A stretch of DNA of 64,000 nucleotides, taken from Providencia rustigianii DSM 4541. GTDB lineage: Bacteria > Pseudomonadota > Gammaproteobacteria > Enterobacterales > Enterobacteriaceae. The stretch spans positions 883,935 through 947,934 of the forward strand of contig NZ_GG703819.1 of assembly GCF_000156395.1 (NCBI RefSeq). Reading direction: 5' to 3'. Made by a program: the position numbers and the translations under genes. Shown in pieces: positions 32,647 through 44,378 of the stretch. The notes beneath the pieces are model-generated. The model saw nothing but the letters and a program-made list of their open reading frames with translations, ran no database searches and had not been told where the DNA came from. Numbering within the stretch: position 1 is the stretch's first letter; the number at the start of each line of letters is the position of its first letter.

Positions 32647-35369
32647 CATGCTCCCCTCCGCAGATTATTCACAGTCACCCCAGCCATCACTGGTGCAATT
32701 CCCGGCATACCTAGTGGTAAACCGATTTGACCTGTTGCAAGGTGATTACTGATACGTACGGTCAGGCTCAATGTTTGTCCTGCATGACTAAATTCAGCTT
32801 TCACACCAGCATTCAGACCAAGTGCTGCTGCATCTTGTGCATTCAACATGATGTAAGGCTCAGGCATACGCTGCTGGATCACATCAGAACGCTGCGAGGT
32901 TTCATCACTGCCGAACAGATGGTAATACGGAGCAACAACCCACTGAGCTTCAGTGCCTTGGTAAGCCGCTGGGATCCCAGTAAAGTACGCTAATTTACCT
33001 TCAGTCGAGTTGAATAACCGCACGCCTGGATCACCAAACAGCAAGTGACCGCCGACTTCTGCTTGGAATTTATTCCATGCTTGTGGGGAGTTCCAACCCG
33101 GCGCCCATGCAAATGGAATTTGCTGACGAGGTGCAGTTGGCGAGTTATTCCCTTCCATTGAGAACGCAAATGGCGAGTCAATATCTTGTGGTTGGCGTGG
33201 CTCATGTACCGTTTTATTCGCTAACATCGATGTACGACCGCTGTAGCGATGTGGTTCACGTGCTAACTTCTGACCACGAATGCGGAAAGAGGCTTTTGGT
33301 GCCGTATTTTTGATGCCTGCAAATTGTGGCATTGCAGTGACACATTCTTCGATAACATGGTCTAACTGAGACCAGTCCGCATCACGCTGCTGAGCTTCAG
33401 TTTGCAGAGAATGCATCCAGCGCCAGCTTTCGTTCATCACGATACTGTTATCGTAGTAAGTTGGGTCAAAGACTTGGAAGAAGCGTTGTGCACGACCTTC
33501 TTGGTTAATCAGCGTACCATCCGCCTCTGCAAAACTTGCTGCTGGCAGAACTAAAGTCGCTTTATCCATGATGTCAGTGTGTTGATGGTCAGCCACAATC
33601 AACTGTTTCAATTTGCTGAGTGCGCTATTTACTGCATTCACAGTGCTGTGACGGTATAGATCATTTTCCATCACAATCGCCACATCCGCTTCATTGGCTT
33701 CAATACGCGCAAACGCATTCTCGAGCGGCTGAGCATTCATCATGGCTAAACCAAAGCTGTTCGCGTGGGATGCTAGATAGGACAGACCAACGTTGGATCC
33801 CTTCGCTTTCAGCGCGAATGCGACGTTAGCTGCAGCTTCAATCATTGCATCACTCGCACTGTGGCTACCGCTGATAATCAGTGGTTTCTTAGCACTTGCT
33901 AATGCTTGAGCGATAGTTTCCACTTTCGCTTTCAGATCTGCCGGTAAATCATTGACCGCTGGCGCTTCGCCATTGATCATATTGGCAATCGCAAAACCTA
34001 AGCGAGCTTGGTCAGCAACTGGTGCTCGGTAGTTAAATGCCGCCACGTCGTCTAAGCGAGTATCATCCACATTCGTAATAAACAGTGGATATTTCGCATG
34101 CTGGCCGATATTTTGGATTGCTGCAATTTGCCAGTCAGCGACTTTCTGTGCTGCTGCCATTTCGCGCGCTTTACCTTTCACCGCTTGGCGAACAGATAGT
34201 GCCATACGGGCACCTGTCTGAGTTAAATCTTCACCCAGCACTAATACCGCATCGTAGCCTTCAACTTCACGCAATGTCGGGGTATAAATTCCGCCATTTT
34301 GCAGAATGTTTTGCATCAAGCCTAAGCGACGCTGCTCATCCGCAGAAATGCCGGAGTAGAAGTTTTCTGCACCGACTAAAGCACGTAATGCATAGTTACT
34401 TTCGATACTGGCACGCGGCGAACCGATACCAATCACTTTTTTCGCTTGATTGATAATTTGCGCACCACTTTGCATCGCTTCAATCGCAGAAATAACTTGC
34501 TGCACACCCTCTTTATTTAACAGTGCTTGGCGAGGTCTATCTTTACGGTTGACGTAGCCATAACCAAAGCGACCACGGTCACACAGGAAATAGTGGTTTA
34601 CGGAACCGTTATAGCGGTTTTCAATGCGACGTAGTTCACCATAACGTTCACCTGGGCTGGTGTTACAACCGATACTGCACTGTTGGCAGATACCCGGTGC
34701 AAATTGCATATCCCATTTACGGTTATAGCGTTCTGAGTGAGTTTTATCAGTGAAGACCCCTGTCGGGCATACTTCAACGAGGTTTCCAGAAAATTCGCTT
34801 TCCAGAGTACCGTCTTCTGTACGACCAAAGTACACATAGTTATGGGCGCCATAGACACCTAAGTCTGTGCCATCCGCATAATCTTTGTAATAACGAACAC
34901 AGCGGTAACACGCGATGCAACGGTTCATTTCATGACTAATGAACGGTCCAAGGTCTTGGTTAATGTGTGTACGTTTTGTAAAACGATACTTACGCATGGT
35001 ATGACCGGTCATCACCGTCATATCTTGTAAGTGGCAGTTACCACCCTCTTCACAGACTGGGCAGTCATGTGGATGGTTAGTCATCAGCCATTCAACAACA
35101 CTTTCACGGAACTGTTTGGCTTCTTCATCATCGATGGAGATGTAAGTTCCTTCCGTTGCCGGTGTCATACAAGACATCACGAGGCGACCACGAGTGTCAT
35201 CCGCGTTTTGATACTGCTTCACCGCACACTGGCGGCAAGCGCCAACGCTTCCCAGCGCCGGATGCCAGCAAAAATAAGGAATATCTAGCCCCAGCGATAA
35301 GCAGGCTTGTAACAGGTTTTCAGACCCGTTTACGTCATATTCTTTGCCGTCTACATATATCGTAGCCAT
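32646..35369 (-). CDS. nuoG: NADH-quinone oxidoreductase subunit G
   Basis: 907-residue iron-sulfur subunit of the NADH module. The N-terminal 2Fe-2S domain has Cys34, Cys45 and Cys48 ([16 protein letters not shown]); the His-Cys segment [18 protein letters not shown], the [11 protein letters not shown] motif and the CQQCSIGC motif of the extra N7 cluster follow, then a molybdopterin-oxidoreductase-like domain. The start [15 protein letters not shown] matches E. coli; earlier in-frame ATGs at 35378 and 35387 are possible. 97 bases follow nuoF. Confidence 0.96.
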   Translation of the reverse strand: MATIYVDGKEYDVNGSENLLQACLSLGLDIPYFCWHPALGSVGACRQCAVKQYQNADDTRGRLVMSCMTPATEGTYISIDDEEAKQFRESVVEWLMTNHPHDCPVCEEGGNCHLQDMTVMTGHTMRKYRFTKRTHINQDLGPFISHEMNRCIACYRCVRYYKDYADGTDLGVYGAHNYVYFGRTEDGTLESEFSGNLVEVCPTGVFTDKTHSERYNRKWDMQFAPGICQQCSIGCNTSPGERYGELRRIENRYNGSVNHYFLCDRGRFGYGYVNRKDRPRQALLNKEGVQQVISAIEAMQSGAQIINQAKKVIGIGSPRASIESNYALRALVGAENFYSGISADEQRRLGLMQNILQNGGIYTPTLREVEGYDAVLVLGEDLTQTGARMALSVRQAVKGKAREMAAAQKVADWQIAAIQNIGQHAKYPLFITNVDDTRLDDVAAFNYRAPVADQARLGFAIANMINGEAPAVNDLPADLKAKVETIAQALASAKKPLIISGSHSASDAMIEAAANVAFALKAKGSNVGLSYLASHANSFGLAMMNAQPLENAFARIEANEADVAIVMENDLYRHSTVNAVNSALSKLKQLIVADHQHTDIMDKATLVLPAASFAEADGTLINQEGRAQRFFQVFDPTYYDNSIVMNESWRWMHSLQTEAQQRDADWSQLDHVIEECVTAMPQFAGIKNTAPKASFRIRGQKLAREPHRYSGRTSMLANKTVHEPRQPQDIDSPFAFSMEGNNSPTAPRQQIPFAWAPGWNSPQAWNKFQAEVGGHLLFGDPGVRLFNSTEGKLAYFTGIPAAYQGTEAQWVVAPYYHLFGSDETSQRSDVIQQRMPEPYIMLNAQDAAALGLNAGVKAEFSHAGQTLSLTVRISNHLATGQIGLPLGMPGIAPVMAGVTVNNLRRGA

Positions 35370-35466
35370 AGTCAGCATGCTTCCCAAAGGCCCGCGTTAG
35401 CAGGCGTTAATCATAAATACGTTCTTCGTCAAAAATTCGTTTAGCGGTTGCTCAATCGCTAAATGC

Positions 35467-36828
35467 TTACCAACGCTGCTTTAACAGGTTTGGCTGGATA
35501 CCTGCAATCTGCACAATATTGCGCAGATCTTTTTTCGAGATACCCGCTTCGAATTCTTTACGGAAATATTTGATAGCACTTTGCAGTGGTTCAACCGCAC
35601 CTGGCGCATGAGCACAGAAAGTTTTACCTGGACCTAAGAAACGACAAAGTTGTTCTAGGGTTTCAATATCCCCTTCTTGTCCTTCGCCTTTTTCCAGTGC
35701 CTGTAAAATTTTCACACTCCACGGCAACCCATCACGACACGGAGTACACCAACCGCAAGATTCGCGTGCGAAAAATGTTTCTAAGTTGCGCACTAACGAC
35801 ACCATATTGATTTCGTTATCCACTGCCATCGCCAGTGCAGTCCCTAGACGGCTACCTGCTTTTGCAATATTTTCGAAATCCATTGGTAAATCAAGGTGGT
35901 CATTGGTCAGGAAATCAGTACCCGCGCCTCCCGGTTGCCATGCTTTAAGTTTCAGTCCATCACGCATACCTCCAGCGTAATCCTCTAAAACTTCACGGGC
36001 AGTCGTACCAAATGGCAGCTCCCATAAACCTGGGTTTTTAACGCGGCCAGAGAAGCCCATTAGCTTAGTACCGGCATCTTTGCTCTTACCGGCGCTTAAA
36101 TCGATATACCACTGATCTCCGTGCTCTAAAATCGCAGGCACGTTACAGATAGTTTCGACGTTATTAACGCAAGTTGGTTTACCCCATGCTCCTGATGTTG
36201 CAGGGAATGGCGGCTTAGAGCGTGGATTCGCGCGACGACCTTCAAGGGAGTTAATCAGGGCTGTTTCTTCACCACAGATATAGCGACCCGCACCGGTATG
36301 GACAAACAGTTCAAAATCGAAACCTGAACCGAGAATGTTTTTACCTAATAGACCTGCTGCTTTCGCTTCTTCAATGGCGCGACGTAAATGCTTTGCGGCC
36401 TCAATGTATTCACCACGTAGGAAAATATAACCACGGTAAGCTTTTAATGCATAAGCGCCGATAATCATACCTTCAACTAATAAGTGAGGCAGTTCTTCCA
36501 TCAGTAAACGGTCTTTATATGTGCCCGGTTCCATTTCATCCGCATTACATAGGAAGTAACGCAGTTTCATGTTTTCATCTTTTGGCATCAGGCTCCATTT
36601 CAGACCCGTAGAGAACCCTGCACCACCGCGACCTTTCAGTCCAGCATCTTTAACAAGGTTGACTACTTCATCTGGCGCCATGCCTTTTAATGCACGTTCG
36701 ACACCTTTGTATCCGTTTTTGCTGCGATACTCATCCAACCACACAGGTTGACCGTCATCACGCAAACGCCATGTTAGCGGATGTGTTTCAGCAGTTCGGA
36801 TCACGGGTTTAACGGAGGAGTTTGTCAT
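35467..36828 (-). CDS. nuoF: NADH-quinone oxidoreductase subunit F
   Basis: 453-residue subunit that binds NADH and FMN and starts electron transfer. The flavin/NADH loop [16 protein letters not shown] and the N3 cluster motif [12 protein letters not shown] with a downstream Cys (KTFCAHAPG) are intact. Start overlaps the nuoE stop by four bases. Confidence 0.97.
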   Translation of the reverse strand: MTNSSVKPVIRTAETHPLTWRLRDDGQPVWLDEYRSKNGYKGVERALKGMAPDEVVNLVKDAGLKGRGGAGFSTGLKWSLMPKDENMKLRYFLCNADEMEPGTYKDRLLMEELPHLLVEGMIIGAYALKAYRGYIFLRGEYIEAAKHLRRAIEEAKAAGLLGKNILGSGFDFELFVHTGAGRYICGEETALINSLEGRRANPRSKPPFPATSGAWGKPTCVNNVETICNVPAILEHGDQWYIDLSAGKSKDAGTKLMGFSGRVKNPGLWELPFGTTAREVLEDYAGGMRDGLKLKAWQPGGAGTDFLTNDHLDLPMDFENIAKAGSRLGTALAMAVDNEINMVSLVRNLETFFARESCGWCTPCRDGLPWSVKILQALEKGEGQEGDIETLEQLCRFLGPGKTFCAHAPGAVEPLQSAIKYFRKEFEAGISKKDLRNIVQIAGIQPNLLKQRW

Positions 36829-37364
36829 GGATACTGCTCCAGTAGCTTTTGAATATTTTCAGGCTGTACATGTGTGTGAGTGTCTTCATCGATCATCATC
36901 GATGGACCTTTATCACAGTTGCCTAAGCAACAGGTTGGCAGTAGCGTAAAGCGACCATCTTCTGTTGTTTGACCTGGGCGAATATTCAGCTGTTTAATAA
37001 TTTCAGCTTCTAAGCCTTGGTAGCCCGTAATGTGGCAAACAACACTGTCACAATAGCGAATAATATGACGACCAACCGGTTGACGGAAAATTTGGCTATA
37101 GAATGTTGCGACCCCTTCGACATCACTTGCAGGGATCCCTAAAACTTCAGCGATAGCGTGAATAGCGCCATCTTCTACCCAGCCACGGTTTTTTTGCACA
37201 ATTTTCAGCGCTTCAATTGACGCTGCGCGTGCATCCTCATAGTGGTGTTTTTCACCTTCAATTTCAGCACGCTCTTCATCTGTTAGGATAAAGCCGTGAT
37301 TCAATTGCGGTTCAAAGACATTAACCACATTGAGTTGGCTGTTATTATCATGTTCATTATGCAT
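36825..37364 (-). CDS. nuoE: NADH-quinone oxidoreductase subunit E
   Basis: 179-residue thioredoxin-like subunit with the N1a 2Fe-2S cluster; ligand segments are YCDSVVCHI and [13 protein letters not shown]. Slightly longer at the N-terminus than E. coli (166), with a variable N-terminal extension. Two bases after nuoCD. Confidence 0.96.
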   Translation of the reverse strand: MHNEHDNNSQLNVVNVFEPQLNHGFILTDEERAEIEGEKHHYEDARAASIEALKIVQKNRGWVEDGAIHAIAEVLGIPASDVEGVATFYSQIFRQPVGRHIIRYCDSVVCHITGYQGLEAEIIKQLNIRPGQTTEDGRFTLLPTCCLGNCDKGPSMMIDEDTHTHVQPENIQKLLEQYP

Positions 37365-37366
37365 GG

Positions 37367-39169
37367 TTAGCGATCCACATCCGACATTACAAAATCAATA
37401 CTACCCAGATAGACAATCAAGTCAGAAACCAAGCTGCCTCTAATCACCGCCGGAATTTGCTGTAAATGCTCATAACTCGGGGTGCGAATACGGGTACGGT
37501 AGCTCATTGTGCTGCCATCACTCGTTAAGTAGTAGCTGTTGATTCCTTTAGTTGCTTCAACCATCTGGAATGATTCATTTGCTGGCATTACTGGTCCCCA
37601 AGACACTTGCAAGAAGTGGTTGATCAGGGTTTCGATATGCTGCAATGTCCGCTCTTTTGGTGGCGGCGTGGTCAATGGATGATCCGCTTTAAATGGACCT
37701 TCTGGCATATTCTTCAAGCATTGCTCAAGAATACGGATACTCTGACGCATCTCTTCCACTTTGATCATCACACGGTCATAACAGTCACCGTTATGGGCAA
37801 TTGGGATATCGAACTCAAAGTTTTCATAACCTGAATAAGGACGCGCTTTACGTACGTCAAAATCAACACCCGTTGCACGTAGACCAGCCCCTGTTACACC
37901 CCAAGCTAATGCTTCTTCTTTGGTGTATGAAGCCACACCAATAGAACGACCTTTTAAGATGGAGTTTTTCAGCGCTGACGTCACATAGGACTCTAAGCGT
38001 TTAGGTAACCAATCTAATAATTCACGCAGCAATTTATCCCAACCACGAGGGAGGTCATGAGCAACACCACCGATGCGGAACCAAGCTGGGTGCATACGGA
38101 AACCGGTGATCGCTTCGACGACGTTGTATACTTTTTGTCTATCAGTAAATGCAAAGAACACCGGCGTCATCGCACCAACGTCTTGAATATAGGTACTGAT
38201 GTACAAAAGGTGACTATTGATACGGAATAGTTCAGACATCATCACGCGGATGGTTTTCACGCGATCAGGCACTTCAATACCCGCCAGTTTTTCAACAGCT
38301 AGGATATAAGGCATTTCGTTTACACAACCACCGAGATACTCGATACGGTCAGTGTAAGGAATAAAACTATGCCATGACTGACGTTCACCCATTTTTTCAG
38401 CACCACGATGGTGGTAACCAATATCAGGAACGCAGTTGATAATTTCTTCACCATCGAGCTGCAACACGATGCGGAATGCACCGTGAGAAGATGGATGGTT
38501 TGGACCCAAGTTCAGGAACATGAAATCTTCGTTTTCATTTCCTCGTGACATGCCCCACTCTTCTGGTTTGAAAGTCAACGCTTCCATTTCCAGATCCTGC
38601 TTCTGCTTCGTCAGCACAAACGGGTCAAATTCGGTAGCACGTGCTGGGTAATCTTTACGCAGCGGATGACCTTCCCAATTTGGTGACATGAGAAGACGGC
38701 GCAGATTCGGATGACCTTGGAAGGTGATACCGAACATGTCCCAGACTTCGCGTTCATGCCAGTTAGCATTTGGGAATAAAGAAACTATCGATGGTACATT
38801 TAAGTCGTTCTCATTGAGAGCAACTTTCAGCATGATATCGCGGTTTCGGTCAATAGAAATGAGATGGTAGAACACACTAAAGTCGGCTTCTGGCAGACCT
38901 TGGCGATGAATACGTTGGCGTTCATCGACCCCGTGTAAATCGAACAACATCACATAAGGTTTTGGTAGTTTCTTTAAGAAATCTACAACTTCCAGCAGCT
39001 GTTCACGACGCACCCAAATAACTGGCATGCCAGTACGGGTTGCTTGAACAGAAAAGGCATCCGGGCCAAATTGATTGCGCAGTTCCAGAAGCACAGGGTC
39101 ATTAATGTGATCCTGCGTCTGCCATTCTGGCTGGGTACTACTCGCTTGCGCTCTCTGATCTGTCATCAT
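37367..39169 (-). CDS. nuoC: Fused NADH-quinone oxidoreductase subunit C/D
   Basis: 600-residue fusion of NuoC (about 1-190) and NuoD (about 210-600), the normal state in Enterobacterales. NuoD features include [22 protein letters not shown], with the quinone-pocket His, and the C-terminal [12 protein letters not shown]. Two adjacent ATGs (39169, 39166) are possible starts. 74 bases separate it from nuoB. Confidence 0.96.
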   Translation of the reverse strand: MMTDQRAQASSTQPEWQTQDHINDPVLLELRNQFGPDAFSVQATRTGMPVIWVRREQLLEVVDFLKKLPKPYVMLFDLHGVDERQRIHRQGLPEADFSVFYHLISIDRNRDIMLKVALNENDLNVPSIVSLFPNANWHEREVWDMFGITFQGHPNLRRLLMSPNWEGHPLRKDYPARATEFDPFVLTKQKQDLEMEALTFKPEEWGMSRGNENEDFMFLNLGPNHPSSHGAFRIVLQLDGEEIINCVPDIGYHHRGAEKMGERQSWHSFIPYTDRIEYLGGCVNEMPYILAVEKLAGIEVPDRVKTIRVMMSELFRINSHLLYISTYIQDVGAMTPVFFAFTDRQKVYNVVEAITGFRMHPAWFRIGGVAHDLPRGWDKLLRELLDWLPKRLESYVTSALKNSILKGRSIGVASYTKEEALAWGVTGAGLRATGVDFDVRKARPYSGYENFEFDIPIAHNGDCYDRVMIKVEEMRQSIRILEQCLKNMPEGPFKADHPLTTPPPKERTLQHIETLINHFLQVSWGPVMPANESFQMVEATKGINSYYLTSDGSTMSYRTRIRTPSYEHLQQIPAVIRGSLVSDLIVYLGSIDFVMSDVDR

Positions 39170-39243
39170 TCTTCACCATAACGCTTGATCAGGTTTATTA
39201 TTTCGCAACAACATTGCTCTGTTACGCTGAATGGCTTAAAGCC

Positions 39244-39918
39244 TTAAATTTCGTCTGGGGTTCGCAGATTAGTTACTGCGATACGTTCACCGTGTTTTCT
39301 TTCTCTTTCTGACTGCATATTTGCACGATAAACACCCTGATCACCCACGACCCAAGAGAGTGGACGACGCTCTTTGCCGATGGATTCTTGTAACAGAAGG
39401 AGAGCCTGCATATAGGCTTCAGGGCGTGGTGGGCAGCCTGGAATGTACACATCCACGGGAATAAATTTATCGACACCTTGTACAACAGAATAGATATCGT
39501 ACATACCACCAGAGTTAGCACATGACCCCATGGAGATAACCCATTTCGGTTCTAGCATTTGGTCATAAAGACGCTGGATAACAGGTGCCATCTTGGTGAA
39601 ACAGGTTCCTGCAACAACCATAAAGTCGGCTTGACGAGGTGAAGCACGCAGTACTTCCGCACCAAAGCGGGCTACGTCATGAACAGACGTGAACGATGTC
39701 ACCATTTCTACATAGCAACATGAAAGACCAAAGTTATAGGGCCATAGGGAGTTTTTGCGTCCCCAGTTGACCACATCGTGAAGTGCATGAGAAAGTTTGC
39801 CCATGTAAACACTGTTTTCAACTTGCTGCTCTAGGGGATCAGTCACGATTTCCTGAGTTTGCAGTGGGTAACGGTCGTTCTCACCGTTCGGATCTATGCG
39901 GGTGAGCGTATAATCCAT
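39244..39918 (-). CDS. nuoB: NADH-quinone oxidoreductase subunit B
   Basis: 224-residue subunit holding the last cluster, N2. The paired Cys67-Cys68 ([10 protein letters not shown]) and the further ligands in [11 protein letters not shown] and [10 protein letters not shown] are intact. Eighteen bases after nuoA. Confidence 0.97.
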   Translation of the reverse strand: MDYTLTRIDPNGENDRYPLQTQEIVTDPLEQQVENSVYMGKLSHALHDVVNWGRKNSLWPYNFGLSCCYVEMVTSFTSVHDVARFGAEVLRASPRQADFMVVAGTCFTKMAPVIQRLYDQMLEPKWVISMGSCANSGGMYDIYSVVQGVDKFIPVDVYIPGCPPRPEAYMQALLLLQESIGKERRPLSWVVGDQGVYRANMQSERERKHGERIAVTNLRTPDEI

Positions 39919-39936
39919 TGTATAATGCCTCGCTTT

Positions 39937-40380
39937 TTACTGCGGATGACGATTGCTGATTTTAATAACTTTACTAGGACCTTTAACTGCGCGACGTGAA
40001 CGGACTGGAGTCCAATCCAATGCACCAACGCGAACCAGATAAAATAATCCCGCCAACAATACAAAGATAAAAATAGCGGCTTCGATGAAACCAACCCATC
40101 CAGCTTCACGAATGGCAACAGACCATGCGAATAGGAACATAGCTTCAACATCGAAGATGACGAAAAACATCGCAACCAAGTAGAACTTGGCGGACATACG
40201 AAGACGAGCACTACCGACAGAGTCAATACCTGACTCATAGGGAACGTGTTTGGCTCTGGCTTTGGCGCGGCTACCCAAGAAATGACCTGCGGTCAACATG
40301 AAAGCGCAAAGACCAATAGCGCCGATAAAGAATATAGCAAAGCCCCAGTTATGGGCTAACTCTAGGATTGATGTAGACAT
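39937..40380 (-). CDS. nuoA: NADH-quinone oxidoreductase subunit A
   Basis: 147-residue three-helix membrane subunit and first gene of the nuo operon. The conserved [39 protein letters not shown] region with the loop Cys-less Glu-rich path is typical of NuoA. Long non-coding DNA precedes it. Confidence 0.96.
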   Translation of the reverse strand: MSTSILELAHNWGFAIFFIGAIGLCAFMLTAGHFLGSRAKARAKHVPYESGIDSVGSARLRMSAKFYLVAMFFVIFDVEAMFLFAWSVAIREAGWVGFIEAAIFIFVLLAGLFYLVRVGALDWTPVRSRRAVKGPSKVIKISNRHPQ

Positions 40381-41237
40381 ACTCGTTGCTTACTCATTAC
40401 TTATGGTGCGTCACTGCTCTTTTTTACAACACGGCAGCATTGCACCACAATTGCCCAGTTAATAGAGAAGAAAGACCAACATTGATCTTCAAACTAAAAG
40501 ATCACCAAACTAAAATCAGTCCAGTAGACTGGCGTTTGGTTTGTCCTCTCTCACTACATGTTATTTTGCTCAAATGAGACAAAATGACCCGTATTTATTA
40601 CAAACATTTTACATACAAAAAACATTAGAATAACAGAAAGTACTCATTGTCTGCTAAAACGTGTCAGTTTGACTATACACAAATAAACACGCTGACTAGT
40701 CTAACTGATTATTCGTTTTTACTACACTATTATCTCAGGAAAAACCTGTCTTAACAGATGAAAAAATGTGCTTTTTATTTGATCTAACGCACAGATTTAT
40801 TGAAAATATACTCAATTTGTTTACATGGTAAGCGAATTTAATTTAAGCATCTGTAACGATTTTTTATTCAAATACCTAACTAACTCACTGACTACTCAAC
40901 GCTATTTTATCAATTTAGTAAAAAAATATTGTTAACAGCATAACAAATCATTAACTAACTAACGAAATTCGTGTTATGCCATCTACATCACAATTATTTC
41001 ATGCTCTTACGCGTTAATCCATACTTATTAAGTGGGCATTCCGTGTATTTTATCACCGAATAGAAAGAAACCTTGTTCACTTTCATATACACAAGGTTTT
41101 AAGTTAAATATTTTCCATTAAAAAATGATGTCACTTCCATTAATCCTTTTGGTTCGTAAGGGGAATCATTATTGACAAACTCTCGTTAAAATTCAGTATG
41201 GTTAAGTGAATGAAAAAGATATTAAGAAGGAGAAGAA
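40381..41237. other. Upstream region of the nuo operon
   Basis: About 850 bases of non-coding, AT-rich DNA, consistent with the long control region known upstream of nuo in E. coli. It holds an ArcA-like site at 40941-40955 next to an inverted repeat TTGTTA-N6-TAACAA (40929-40946). A 63-codon open frame at 40386-40577 looks fortuitous. Confidence 0.5.
40941..40955 (-). promoter_or_regulatory. ArcA-box-like site upstream of nuoA
   Basis: On the minus strand GTTAATGATTTGTTA matches the ArcA consensus GTTAATTAAATGTTA at 12 of 15 positions. It lies about 560 bases before nuoA. E. coli nuo is repressed by ArcA; AT-rich context leaves room for chance. Confidence 0.35.
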
Positions 41238-41273
41238 ATGCCAACACCTAGAATTCTAAATAAAAACGGCTGA
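41238..41273 (+). CDS. Possible 11-codon small ORF with its own promoter
   Basis: ATG at 41238 encodes MPTPRILNKNG followed by TGA. AGGAG lies five bases upstream, and a TTGACA -35 hexamer is at 41172-41177 with a TATGGT at 41197 (spacer 19). The stop lies inside the hairpin that terminates lrhA from the other strand. No gene follows on this strand. It may be a small RNA with a short reading frame, or chance. Confidence 0.3.
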   Translation: MPTPRILNKNG

Positions 41274-41297
41274 GTCAGAATTAACTGGACCCAGCCG
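41262..41297 (-). terminator. Terminator of lrhA
   Basis: A CGGCTG/CAGCCG stem extended by GTC/GAC, followed on the minus strand by five T, about 75 bases after the lrhA stop. On the plus strand the nearest T-run is seven bases from the stem, so it is weaker that way. Confidence 0.65.
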
Positions 41298-41371
41298 GAT
41301 GATATTTTTATGCTTACTTGCCACCTACCGCTGATAAAAAATCTATTTTATCGGTAAGGGCTTAGTTAAGT

Positions 41372-42289
41372 TTATTGGTCATTACTCTCAGTTGGTTCTG
41401 CTGCTGGAGCTACCGCGTAAGGGATTTTTTTATTTTCAATCGCATTAAATACGGTTAAAACGAAATCTTTTTGTTCATCCGCATTTTTGTATAACCAATA
41501 CTGAATATCTGGAAGACGAGGTAAACCATCCGCCTCACTTAAAATACGTAAATCTGCATTTTGCATTTCCATTGGGCGAGCCGTGACACCAACTTCTGCA
41601 TTCACTGCCGCACGAACAGCCGGTAATGAGGCTGCTTCATACGCCACATGCCATGCTAACCCTGCTTCATCTAATGCTTGAGTACATAATTTACGGTACG
41701 GGTTTGTCTCATCCATCACCACTAATGGGATTGGCTCATTACGGCGCAACTGGAAATCGGGTGCGCTATGCCATAAAACAGGCACCGTTCTTAATGCTGT
41801 TTTAGGGTGATGAGTAATACGCGTGGTTGTTAGTGCTAAATCGATTTCATGGTTGTCCAACATGGACTCAATGTATTGGGCGCGTTTAATGCGGACTTCT
41901 ACCGCAATACGTGGATACACGGAGGCGATACGATTAAGCAAAAATGGCAGTAAGATATCAACTGTATCATCAGATGCACCGATTCTTAGCTCACCGTCTG
42001 CGTCGTTATAGGTTAAAGAGGCTGTCGCATCATCATTTGCACGCAAGATTTGACGCGCATAACCAAGTAGTTGCAAACCATGAGCCGTGAGTAATTTATT
42101 ACGACCATGGCGCGCAAATAACTCGCGACCGACTAATTGCTCTAAACGTTGCATTTGCTGACTAACCGCAGATTGGGTTCTACATACAGCCGCTGCGGCT
42201 GCAGCAAAGGTATTTAGATCCGCCACTGCGACAAATGTACGTAGTAAATCAAGATCTAGATTCATTATGGGACGATTTGAATTTATCAT
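41372..42289 (-). CDS. lrhA: LysR-family regulator LrhA (HexA)
   Basis: 305-residue transcription factor. The N-terminal helix-turn-helix (about residues 10-70, with NTFAAAAAAVCRTQSAVSQQMQRLE) is almost identical to E. coli LrhA, and the effector domain shares ERPIPLV-like and LPAVRAAV segments with more drift. LrhA/HexA represses motility and virulence factors in enterobacteria. Its C-terminus differs from E. coli and is shorter. Located between nuo and alaA as in E. coli. Confidence 0.93.
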   Translation of the reverse strand: MINSNRPIMNLDLDLLRTFVAVADLNTFAAAAAAVCRTQSAVSQQMQRLEQLVGRELFARHGRNKLLTAHGLQLLGYARQILRANDDATASLTYNDADGELRIGASDDTVDILLPFLLNRIASVYPRIAVEVRIKRAQYIESMLDNHEIDLALTTTRITHHPKTALRTVPVLWHSAPDFQLRRNEPIPLVVMDETNPYRKLCTQALDEAGLAWHVAYEAASLPAVRAAVNAEVGVTARPMEMQNADLRILSEADGLPRLPDIQYWLYKNADEQKDFVLTVFNAIENKKIPYAVAPAAEPTESNDQ

Positions 42290-43010
42290 CGTTCATTCTC
42301 TTATATAATTTTATGGTACCTGGTGTTTCTGCTCTCCTCCGTGAGAATCAGCGAGTTTTATAGAAAACTTAATTTCAGCATCTCTAATCCTTAGATCTGC
42401 TGGTCACAACTCTGGTAATACTAAAATTATCTATATCTCTATGATAATTAAATAAATCAATTTTTACTCACTAACGTTAATTATGCATTTTTAGTTAAGG
42501 AACTAAATTATCACCCGTCTGTTGAGTAAGGCTAAATAGTAGCATATTTAATGTAGTTGCAATTATTTTAATGTAAGCACTTTGTGTAACATATGATGTA
42601 AAATAACAATTTTATTAATTATCAATACTCTAAATATTAAAATACTATTTTCATTAAGAATATTCTCATTAAAACAATCAATATCGCTAACAAAAAAAGC
42701 TAAAAACCAATCTAAAAGCCTCAATCAATGGTTAAATTTATTTCTAGATTCATGATTTAAGATCCTATGTTACAAGGCGATACAATTTTGCGATGTTTGT
42801 CATTTAGTTGTATTTCCGGTCCCCTAACTCCAAAACAACGTCAATTGACAGAATTAGATTCCAACTTAATATTAAAAACCAAAACCTTTATCTAACTTAT
42901 TTTATATTTTAAGATAGCATATAACTCATTTATGTCTAAACCAACCTTTTACACCAAAAATTATCTAGCATCTTCAAAAGCTTCCGAGGGAGGAGTAGAG
43001 TAAGGTAATA
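42290..43010. other. lrhA-alaA divergent intergenic region
   Basis: About 720 AT-rich bases. The last 40 before the leader ORF contain a GGGAGGAG purine-rich stretch (around 42988-42995). No other structure could be supported; LrhA autoregulatory sites are plausible but not identifiable by eye. Confidence 0.45.
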
Positions 43011-43052
43011 ATGCCGGAACATCCCTATCATACAGTTAGCCCGCTAGGGTAA
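43011..43052 (+). CDS. Possible 13-codon leader peptide upstream of alaA
   Basis: ATG at 43011 encodes MPEHPYHTVSPLG, stopping 10 bases before the alaA ATG. AAGG lies five bases upstream and a second purine-rich GGGAGGAG further up. Its TAA overlaps an ATG (TAATG). It contains no alanine run, so it is not a classical attenuator peptide; coupling to alaA is possible. Confidence 0.4.
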   Translation: MPEHPYHTVSPLG

Positions 43053-43062
43053 TGAGAGAATC

Positions 43063-44277
43063 ATGAATAACATAACAAAATCCAATAAGCTCGATAATGT
43101 CTGCTATGACATTCGTGGGCCAGTTTTAAAAGAAGCTAAACGCTTAGAAGAAGAAGGGAACAAAGTTCTCAAACTGAATATTGGTAACCCGGCACCGTTT
43201 GGCTTTGAAGCCCCAGATGAAATCCTCGTTGATGTTCTACGTAATTTGCCAAGCTCTCAAGGTTACTGCGACTCAAAAGGCTTATATTCTGCACGTAAAG
43301 CGATTGTCCAACATTACCAAGCCCGTGATATCCATGATATGACGGTTGAAGATGTTTATATCGGAAATGGGGTATCTGAATTAATCGTACAAGCGATGCA
43401 AGCGTTGTTAAATAATGGCGATGAAATGCTGGTTCCAGCACCAGACTATCCATTATGGACAGCAGCAGTGTCCCTGTCAGGTGGGAATGCGGTTCACTAT
43501 ATGTGTGATGAGCAGCAAGGTTGGATGCCTGATCTTGACGATATTCGTAAAAAAATCAGCCCACGTACACGTGGTATTGTCATCATCAACCCAAACAACC
43601 CAACGGGTGCGGTGTACAGTAAAGAGTTATTGATGGAAATCGTCGAGATTGCCCGTCAACATAGCCTGATTATTTTTGCCGATGAAATTTACGACAAAAT
43701 TTTATATGACGATGCACAGCATCATTCAATCGCCGCATTAGCCCCAGATTTATTGACGGTCACATTTAACGGCCTATCAAAAACCTATCGTGTTGCAGGC
43801 TTTCGCCAAGGTTGGATGGTCTTAAATGGTCCGAAGAAGCATGCTAAAGGTTATATTGAAGGGTTAGAAATGCTGGCATCAATGCGTTTATGCGCTAACG
43901 TTCCAATGCAACATGCAATCCAAACAGCATTGGGGGGTTACCAAAGTATCAGTGAATTTATCCAACCTGGTGGTCGATTGTATGAGCAGCGTAACCGAGC
44001 ATGGGAACTGATTAATCAAATTCCAGGAGTCTCTTGTGTTAAACCACAAGGCGCACTCTATATGTTCCCGAAAATTGACATTAAGCGTTTCAATATTCAC
44101 GATGACCAAAAAATGATCCTCGACCTGCTACTACAAGAGAAAGTATTGTTAGTGCAAGGAACTGCATTTAACTGGCCACACCCAGATCATTTCCGTATCG
44201 TTACCTTGCCTTATGCTGATGATTTAGAAATGGCAATAAACAAATTTGGTCGCTTTTTAGAAAATTATCGCCAATAG
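43063..44277 (+). CDS. alaA: Glutamate-pyruvate aminotransferase AlaA
   Basis: 404-residue PLP-dependent class I aminotransferase making alanine from pyruvate and glutamate. Similarity to E. coli AlaA (405) is near-complete, including NPNNPTGAVYS, FADEIYDKILYD and the PLP lysine in FNGLSKTYRVAGFRQGW. GAGAGAA precedes the ATG. A strong terminator follows. Confidence 0.96.
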   Translation: MNNITKSNKLDNVCYDIRGPVLKEAKRLEEEGNKVLKLNIGNPAPFGFEAPDEILVDVLRNLPSSQGYCDSKGLYSARKAIVQHYQARDIHDMTVEDVYIGNGVSELIVQAMQALLNNGDEMLVPAPDYPLWTAAVSLSGGNAVHYMCDEQQGWMPDLDDIRKKISPRTRGIVIINPNNPTGAVYSKELLMEIVEIARQHSLIIFADEIYDKILYDDAQHHSIAALAPDLLTVTFNGLSKTYRVAGFRQGWMVLNGPKKHAKGYIEGLEMLASMRLCANVPMQHAIQTALGGYQSISEFIQPGGRLYEQRNRAWELINQIPGVSCVKPQGALYMFPKIDIKRFNIHDDQKMILDLLLQEKVLLVQGTAFNWPHPDHFRIVTLPYADDLEMAINKFGRFLENYRQ

Positions 44278-44299
44278 CTTTCTACGTTAGCTAACCAAT

Positions 44300-44326
44300 A
44301 AAAATAGCCCATAATGGGCTATTTTT
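44300..44326 (+). terminator. Terminator of alaA
   Basis: AAAAATAGCCCA/TGGGCTATTTTT stem with a 3-base loop, 22 bases after the alaA stop; A- and T-runs on both sides. Confidence 0.88.
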
Positions 44327-44378
44327 ATATTTATAACTAAAAATAAAACATCTAAATAAGAGAGTCTTTATTAGATAA

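Noticed and set aside
34085-34453. 122-codon frame antisense to nuoG
   Set aside because: nuoG is clearly coding on the other strand; no independent support.
40386-40577. 63-codon plus-strand frame beside nuoA
   Set aside because: No ribosome-binding site, no recognisable protein features, and it lies in the nuo control region.
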